Assembly (NCBI GenBank): GCA_946552115.1
Contig: CAMNRH010000011.1
Coordinates: 20,392-84,391 of the forward strand
Direction: 5' to 3'
Source: an uncultured Lachnospiraceae bacterium
Lineage (GTDB): Bacteria; Bacillota; Clostridia; Lachnospirales; Lachnospiraceae
Length of the DNA: 64,000 nucleotides
Shown here: one piece after another, positions 59,865 through 64,000 of the stretch
Numbering within the stretch: the stretch's first letter is position 1
Layout of the letters: each line of letters begins with the position of its first letter
The notes under the pieces: model-generated
Databases searched by the model: none
What the model saw: the letters and a program-made list of their open reading frames with translations, nothing else
Told to the model about the DNA's origin: nothing
Program-made: the position numbers and the translations under genes

Positions 59865-60431
59865 TCACTCCCTTATATTTTTCAAAAGGCTTGTAAATAC
59901 CTCTGTAATCATCGAGCTGATTTCGCCACCAGTAAATTGGCACATTTTGGTGGCACAAAGCGATGCAATCCCGTGTGTATATATCCAAAGATGATGATAT
60001 AGCTTTTTTGCAGACAGCTCGCTAATTTCGTAATCTTTCTGAATCGACAAGAGAATTTCCTCATAACTTTCATCTATTAAAGGAAGCACACCTGATAAGT
60101 CAGGAATTTGTTTTTGCTCCGCCATAAAGAGGAGCTGAAAAAGTTTTGGCTCATTATCAGAAAAGAGAATATATTGTGTACCCACCCCCTTAAAAGGGTG
60201 TTCCGCTGTTAATCCTTTATTGACATATTCTTTATACAGAGTTTTAGCAGCTTCAATCATAGCCTGCTGAACTTCCTCCATATTTTTGAATACAGTAAAA
60301 ATCGGTCTTGCCGAACTGCCGAGGTATGTTCCCAGCGTTCTGGAAGTCAAAGCTTCATATCCGTCTGTCCTGACAATATTTAATGCGGCTTCAATAATTT
60401 CTGCTTTTGTAAATTTTGCTTTTGGTGGCAT
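59865..60431 (-). CDS. TetR-family transcriptional regulator
   Basis: A 188-residue regulator with N-terminal helix-turn-helix (KAEIIEAALNIVRTDGYEALTSRTLGTYLGSS) and a helical C-terminal domain (TEHPFKGVGTQYILFSDNEPKLFQLLFM-like core). The DNA-binding domain resembles TetR members that put a Ser-Ala-Arg-Pro turn before the third helix. First gene of the exporter operon, so it likely represses it. The DNA is more A/T-rich than the core genome, consistent with an accessory region. Confidence 0.9.
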   Translation of the reverse strand: MPPKAKFTKAEIIEAALNIVRTDGYEALTSRTLGTYLGSSARPIFTVFKNMEEVQQAMIEAAKTLYKEYVNKGLTAEHPFKGVGTQYILFSDNEPKLFQLLFMAEQKQIPDLSGVLPLIDESYEEILLSIQKDYEISELSAKKLYHHLWIYTHGIASLCATKMCQFTGGEISSMITEVFTSLLKNIRE

Positions 60432-60613
60432 ACTTTACCCCTTTTATTAAATCACATGTTTTACATCAACCGATTTTAATTATAGCTAAAATGCTGCATA
60501 AAGTCAATAAGCAGCAGAAATTATCTCCTGCCGCCTTTACCTTATGCGAAAATAATTTTTTTGTTCACAATCTCCATCGCACAAGCCCGTATGTTATTGA
60601 GCTGCCTTGCCCA

Positions 60614-60772
60614 CTATAAGCTCTGAATGCAAACAGCTTTTCTACTTATCTCCGATGGTGCAAACGCTTCGCCAAAATTTATGCTAACATAGTAAGCGTG
60701 GGGATTGTCATAAGCCATTTGCCAAAATGGATACTTAATGATACTTGGGGTATTATGTTTTTTGCGCACCAT
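60614..60772 (-). pseudogene. Sirtuin C-terminal remnant 1
   Basis: Translates as 52 codons, starting VRKKHNTPSIIKYPFWQM and continuing NPHAYYVSINFGEAFAPSE before a TAG. It matches the last 60 residues of the full sirtuin at 63,103-63,981. No Rossmann or zinc domain precedes it and no ribosome-binding site is seen. The rest of 60,432-60,613 is A/T-rich and without gene signals. Confidence 0.8.
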
Positions 60773-60776
60773 TTTA

Positions 60777-61250
60777 TTATTTTATAACAGTGTAATTGGT
60801 GTTCCTTGCTTTTCCATTCTGCTTTAGCATGTTGCTTCTTACCATTTTCCTAAGAACTCTGGAAGCGGTAGATGTACTTACTTCAAGCAATTCGATTACA
60901 TCATTTCTTGTAACAGAGCCATGAGACCTAGCATATTCCAGTACTCTTTCTTCATTATTACCCAAACTTTTTTCTGGTTCGGTAACAGAATCTTTGATTG
61001 ATTCCGCTTTCGGCACTAAAGTCTTTCCTGTTTCATATTTTGCGTTAATATTAGGCAATATGATCTTAAAGGCATTTTTGGTCGTTTCAATCGAAGGTTT
61101 TTCTTCCATTCCTTCGTATGCCCTCATAATCTTTCCCATGCCAGTACCGTAAGCCTCAATCAGGTGCAGCCGGTAGAACACATTCGCAAGTTCCTGATTT
61201 CTGCATACAGAAATACCTACCATAATATCTTCCAGATCAATTCCCGGCAT
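60777..61250 (-). pseudogene. 5'-truncated Schlafen/AlbA-type ATP-binding transcriptional regulator
   Basis: A 157-residue open frame equal to the C-terminal third of AlbA_2/DUF4062-like regulators of about 450-500 residues. GIDLEDIMVGISVCRNQELANVFYRLHLIEAYGTGMGKIM is the conserved LPPG-RN-lE-GTG block, followed by a winged helix at about 90-157 (SVTRNDVIELLEVSTSTASRVLRKMVRS). The frame extends LGGL before the Met and then meets a stop, and the N-terminal AlbA domain is absent, so this is a remnant or fragment. If expressed it would be a winged-helix protein. Confidence 0.75.
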
Positions 61251-61270
61251 TAATCCGCCAAGAACATGTT

Positions 61271-61322
61271 ATATCAAATCGGGTCAATCGTGTCAATGTG
61301 ATGACCCGATTTTGACCCGATT
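61271..61322. repeat. Inverted and direct TGACCCGATT repeats
   Basis: AATCGGGTCA (61277-61286) is inverted as TGACCCGATT at 61302-61311 and repeated directly at 61313-61322. An outer ATATCA/TGATAT pair at 61271-61276 and about 61338-61343 encloses them. It lies between the Schlafen remnant and the toxin-like frame, so a binding site of a toxin-antitoxin or Schlafen-type regulator is plausible but unproven. Confidence 0.55.
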
Positions 61323-61360
61323 CAGTCTGATTTGACCTGATATTCTCATTTCGCTTTCAA

Positions 61361-61606
61361 ATGAACGAAGTTTATGTTTATTGCGCACCAGATTTTAAAA
61401 AATATCTGACAGTTTCCGATTTACCGGAACTGATTCTCCTAAGTATAATCCCTGTAGTATCATTATTTACACCCCATATCAGATACGCCTCTGATCTGTT
61501 TGAGTGTAGCGTTAACATGAATATCCGTATTATCTGGTATTATGAAGGCGACAAAATGATCATTTTGTTGGATGTCGGGCATCATGATATACTAAAGCAG
61601 TTTTAA
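61361..61606 (+). pseudogene. Degenerate RelE/ParE-type toxin
   Basis: The last 37 of 81 residues (DLFECSVNMNIRIIWYYEGDKMIILLDVGHHDILKQF) match the C-terminus of RelE-superfamily mRNA interferases, including the IRIIW strand and GxHDIL end. The first 45 residues do not match the usual N-terminus (a 10-15 residue stretch seems missing), and no antitoxin gene is adjacent. No convincing Shine-Dalgarno precedes the ATG. Read as a decayed toxin; a short functional variant is less likely. Confidence 0.5.
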
Positions 61607-61774
61607 TACTGCCCCAATATCTCCATCTATACATATAGCCCGCTCCTCAATCTCCTTTGGGCAGACCGCTTCCCCATAATTGATACAGGCATATACCGCT
61701 TTCGGATTTTCCGCCGTCATCTGCCAGAAAGGATACTTAATGATTCCCGGGGTATTATGTTTTTTGCGCACCAT
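61592..61774 (-). pseudogene. Sirtuin C-terminal remnant 2
   Basis: Sixty codons starting VRKKHNTPGIIKYPFWQM and ending with ICIDGDIGAVLKLL, closely matching the end of the full sirtuin (63,103-63,981). It begins with the same MVRKKHNTP junction as remnant 1, so both share a breakpoint. The frame remains open 20 codons to the right over the DUF4143 ATPase end, but those residues are out of the family. No ribosome-binding site. Confidence 0.8.
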
Positions 61775-61800
61775 GTGATGAAATTCTCTATACCGTATGC

Positions 61801-62997
61801 TTATTTCTCCAGAAGCCATTCCGCAATATCCCATATCTCAATGCCCTCATATGTGTATTTCGGATGTTTTGTTCTGGCAATTATTTTTTTAGGATACGCA
61901 TCCCGTATGCTTAAAAGAGGTGCGGTCTCCCGTTTAAACGTGTCCTCTTCGGTAATATTATCACTGACCTGAACATATATTTTTTCACTTCCACACTGTG
62001 CCACAAAATCAATTTCTTTTTGATACAGTTTTCCCACATAGACATCAAAGCCCCTTCGGAGAAGTTCCATACAGACAATATTTTCATATATCCGTCCATA
62101 GTCCATATTCCTGCGGCCAAGAACCGCATAGCGGATGCCTGTGTCGCACAGATAAAATTTATCCAGAGATTCCAGATACTTCTTTCCCCGGATATCGTAT
62201 CTCTTAATATCATAAAAGACAAAGGCATTACACAGATATTTAATATATTTGCCAATTGTTATATGGTTGGTAATAATCCTGTTTTCAGATAAAATATTGC
62301 TCACCTTATTGGGGGAAGTCAAATTGCTTACATTATCCATCAGGAATTCACTGAGCCGCTGCAGAACCGTGGTATCGGGAAGATTATATTTCTGCACAAG
62401 ATCTCGGGTCACAATTGTCTCATAAACTTCTTTAATATAATTTGTTCTGTCCTTTTCGGTTCGATAGACATAAGAGCCTGCCAGTCCGCCGTTTACGGAA
62501 TAATCCTCAAAAAGCTGTTCTTTGTCCTTGATATCATTGTAATATTCACAATACTCCTCAAAGCTAAAAGGAAATACAGGAATTTCAATATATCTTCCGG
62601 TAAAAAGTGTTGCCAGATCTGCACTTAATAAAAATGCATTCGATCCGGTAAGATAAATGTCATATTTTCTTTTTGTATAAAGGCTGTTAATGGCCAGCTC
62701 AAACCCGGGGCACATCTGCACCTCATCTACAAAGACATAATTTGATTTTCCTGCCAGATACCGCTCCTGCACATAGTCATGAAGCGCATGATATTCTTTG
62801 ATTTCCTCAAAAGCCAAATCCATATAGTCAATAAAAATGATATTGACATGATCAAAGTGATTCTGCAGGTATTCTATATAAGACTGCATCAGCTGAGATT
62901 TCCCGGAACGCCTAACTCCTGTAATGATTTTTATATCAGGGGTATCTTTTAAAGCAATCATCTGCTCCAGATATCTTTTCCTGCGTATTGTTTTCAT
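61801..62997 (-). CDS. AAA ATPase with DUF4143 (archaeal-type ATPase)
   Basis: A 398-residue protein: Walker A TGVRRSGKSQLMQ (about 28-36), Walker B NYVFVDEVQMCPGFELAINSLY, sensor region IYLTGSNAFLLS, DUF4143 C-terminal half with a PD-(D/E)xK-like core (YGRIYENIVCMELLRRGFDVYVGKLYQKEIDFVAQCGSEKIYVQVS). ATPase of this type are often in accessory and defence-like regions; the function is unclear. Start chosen at ATG 62997; an ATG at 63021 is possible. Intact, unlike its remnant-rich neighbours. Confidence 0.9.
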   Translation of the reverse strand: MKTIRRKRYLEQMIALKDTPDIKIITGVRRSGKSQLMQSYIEYLQNHFDHVNIIFIDYMDLAFEEIKEYHALHDYVQERYLAGKSNYVFVDEVQMCPGFELAINSLYTKRKYDIYLTGSNAFLLSADLATLFTGRYIEIPVFPFSFEEYCEYYNDIKDKEQLFEDYSVNGGLAGSYVYRTEKDRTNYIKEVYETIVTRDLVQKYNLPDTTVLQRLSEFLMDNVSNLTSPNKVSNILSENRIITNHITIGKYIKYLCNAFVFYDIKRYDIRGKKYLESLDKFYLCDTGIRYAVLGRRNMDYGRIYENIVCMELLRRGFDVYVGKLYQKEIDFVAQCGSEKIYVQVSDNITEEDTFKRETAPLLSIRDAYPKKIIARTKHPKYTYEGIEIWDIAEWLLEK

Positions 62998-63102
62998 AAA
63001 ATCGCCCGCTTTCAAAAACATAAATTTTTTTCGTTTTTGAAATAGTATATCATGCTTAGCGTAAAATATGCAATAACTTCATTTTCGAAACTCTAAAAAA
63101 AC

Positions 63103-63981
63103 TTAATTTCTAAAAATGCAGTAATGCAGAACCCATCCTATATCCCCGTTAATACAGATCGACTGCCCCGCAATCCCCTTCGGGCATCTTGCCTCCCCGT
63201 CATTGATACAGGCATACACCGCCTGTGGATTTTCCGCCGTCATCTGCCAGAAGGGATACTTGATGATCCACGGGGTATTCATACCAACGCCAAGTTCCAG
63301 AAACAGCACTTGAAGCCCTTTATGCCTGCGAATAAAATCCGAGTATCTTTCACCTGCCTGATACCATCTTTCATCTTGAACAAAGGTGTCATCAGCTCTT
63401 AAATTCATCGTCATAGGTTTTCCGCATACAGGACAATGAGGTATTAGCCCGGCAGGTACTTTCATATCCTCCTGCCGTGCAACCATATCACGGATAACCT
63501 TTTCATTATCATAAGTGGCATTGTGGCAAGGCTCGCTGCATTGAAATAACCCGTAATCGCCCTGCGTGTAAAATAATCTGTGTTTATCAAATCCCGCTTT
63601 TTGAAACTGGTGATCAACATTTGTTGTCAGCACAAAGTAATCTTTGTCTTTTACAAGTTCAAACAATCTTTTATATGTTCCGTTATCGCTATCCATATAG
63701 CGGTTGATAAAGATATATCTTGACCAATACGCCCAATATTCTTCAAGGCTCTCGAAAGGATGGAACCCCCCAGAATACATATCTCTGAAACCATATTTTT
63801 TTATAAAGTCTGAGAAATTATCTTCAAATCGTTGTCCTGTATATGTGAAGCCTGCCGAAGTGGATAATCCTGCGCCTGCTCCTATAATGATTGTATCTGC
63901 TTTCTGTAAAATCTCTCTTAAACGCTTTACTTTATCCGAGCAGTTTTTTGTAAATGTCGTAATCTTCCTGTTTGAAAACAT
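63103..63981 (-). CDS. Class M-type sirtuin (SirTM-like ADP-ribosyltransferase)
   Basis: A 292-residue Sir2-fold protein. NAD-binding IIGAGAGLSTSAGFTYTG (about 32-49), TTNVDHQFQKAG (119-130) with Asn121, zinc Cys148, Cys152, Cys183 and Cys186. The usual catalytic His is Gln140 (FYTQGDYGLF), 19 residues after Asn121, the class M signature. Such enzymes ADP-ribosylate a lipoylated GcvH-like carrier, and partner genes include a macrodomain protein. I chose ATG 63981 because AGGTGG precedes it. Its upstream partners, if any, lie beyond the window. Two degenerate copies of its C-terminus lie 1.3 and 2.3 kb away. Confidence 0.88.
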   Translation of the reverse strand: MFSNRKITTFTKNCSDKVKRLREILQKADTIIIGAGAGLSTSAGFTYTGQRFEDNFSDFIKKYGFRDMYSGGFHPFESLEEYWAYWSRYIFINRYMDSDNGTYKRLFELVKDKDYFVLTTNVDHQFQKAGFDKHRLFYTQGDYGLFQCSEPCHNATYDNEKVIRDMVARQEDMKVPAGLIPHCPVCGKPMTMNLRADDTFVQDERWYQAGERYSDFIRRHKGLQVLFLELGVGMNTPWIIKYPFWQMTAENPQAVYACINDGEARCPKGIAGQSICINGDIGWVLHYCIFRN

Positions 63982-64000
63982 TGAATACCACCTTTTCAAG

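Noticed and set aside
61592..61834. An 80-residue gene starting MGYCGMASG
   Set aside because: The first 20 residues are the antisense/other-frame end of the DUF4143 gene; only the sirtuin-like part (from 61774) is meaningful, and it lacks a ribosome-binding site.

Overview
The window looks like chromosomal DNA of a spore-forming Firmicute, most likely a Lachnospiraceae-type gut anaerobe (inference from gene content and synteny, not from any database search). Supporting evidence: the order tilS - spoIIE - divIC - yabQ - yabP - rqcP(yabO) - hup matches the sporulation/division block of Bacillus and Clostridia; there are also spoVG, a CotS-like gene, a stand-alone Spo0A DNA-binding domain protein, paired glgC/glgD, an ATP-grade short ProRS behind a T-box, and an aldo-keto reductase with ferredoxin-like clusters. 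No rRNA, tRNA or CRISPR array was seen.

Layout. 1-7,250 (mostly minus): tilS (cut by the left edge), spoIIE, divIC, yabQ, yabP, rqcP, hup, a phosphohexomutase and a CotS-like spore protein. 7,300-12,550: cca, a REP-associated tyrosine transposase (RAYT), proS with its T-box, an RluA-type pseudouridine synthase and spoVG, all peppered with a family of palindromic elements. 12,834-20,103: glgD/glgC, murC, and a dnaD-dnaI-prs group behind perfect DnaA boxes. 20,172-26,094 (minus): YhaN/YhaO-like repair pair, a VanRS-like two-component system, asnS. 26,340-40,384 (plus): degV, an Fe-S aldo-keto reductase and a YczE-like membrane protein, followed without a break by a tightly packed six-gene set (28,955-40,384): a LecA-like lectin, a divergent nitrilase-superfamily protein, a DUF6603 protein and three large proteins of unknown function. 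40,381-49,955: queT with a probable preQ1 leader, then a LacI-regulated galactoside operon (GH2 beta-galactosidase, MalFGE-type ABC importer, EamA exporter) with a divergent yesL. 50,033-57,630: a large membrane-anchored protein, a methyltransferase, a second two-component system and the Spo0A-C-like gene. 57,640-64,000: an accessory region with an ABC exporter and TetR regulator, gene remnants (Schlafen-type regulator, RelE-type toxin, two sirtuin C-terminal fragments), a DUF4143 AAA ATPase and a class M-type sirtuin at the right edge.

Two systems stand out. First, a RAYT/REP system: one transposase-like gene flanked by two inverted copies of a 60-80 bp element (GGGACAGG ... GGGACGGGG-A/T loop-CCCCGTCCC), with six more copies dispersed over 51 kb, mostly abutting stop codons and in one case inserted in frame inside an rluA-type gene. 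Second, the six-gene DUF6603 cluster, whose biological role is unknown and whose gene contents (lectin + amidase-like fold + giant beta-rich proteins) suggest a secreted or surface-assembled or encapsulated structure; that last step is speculation.
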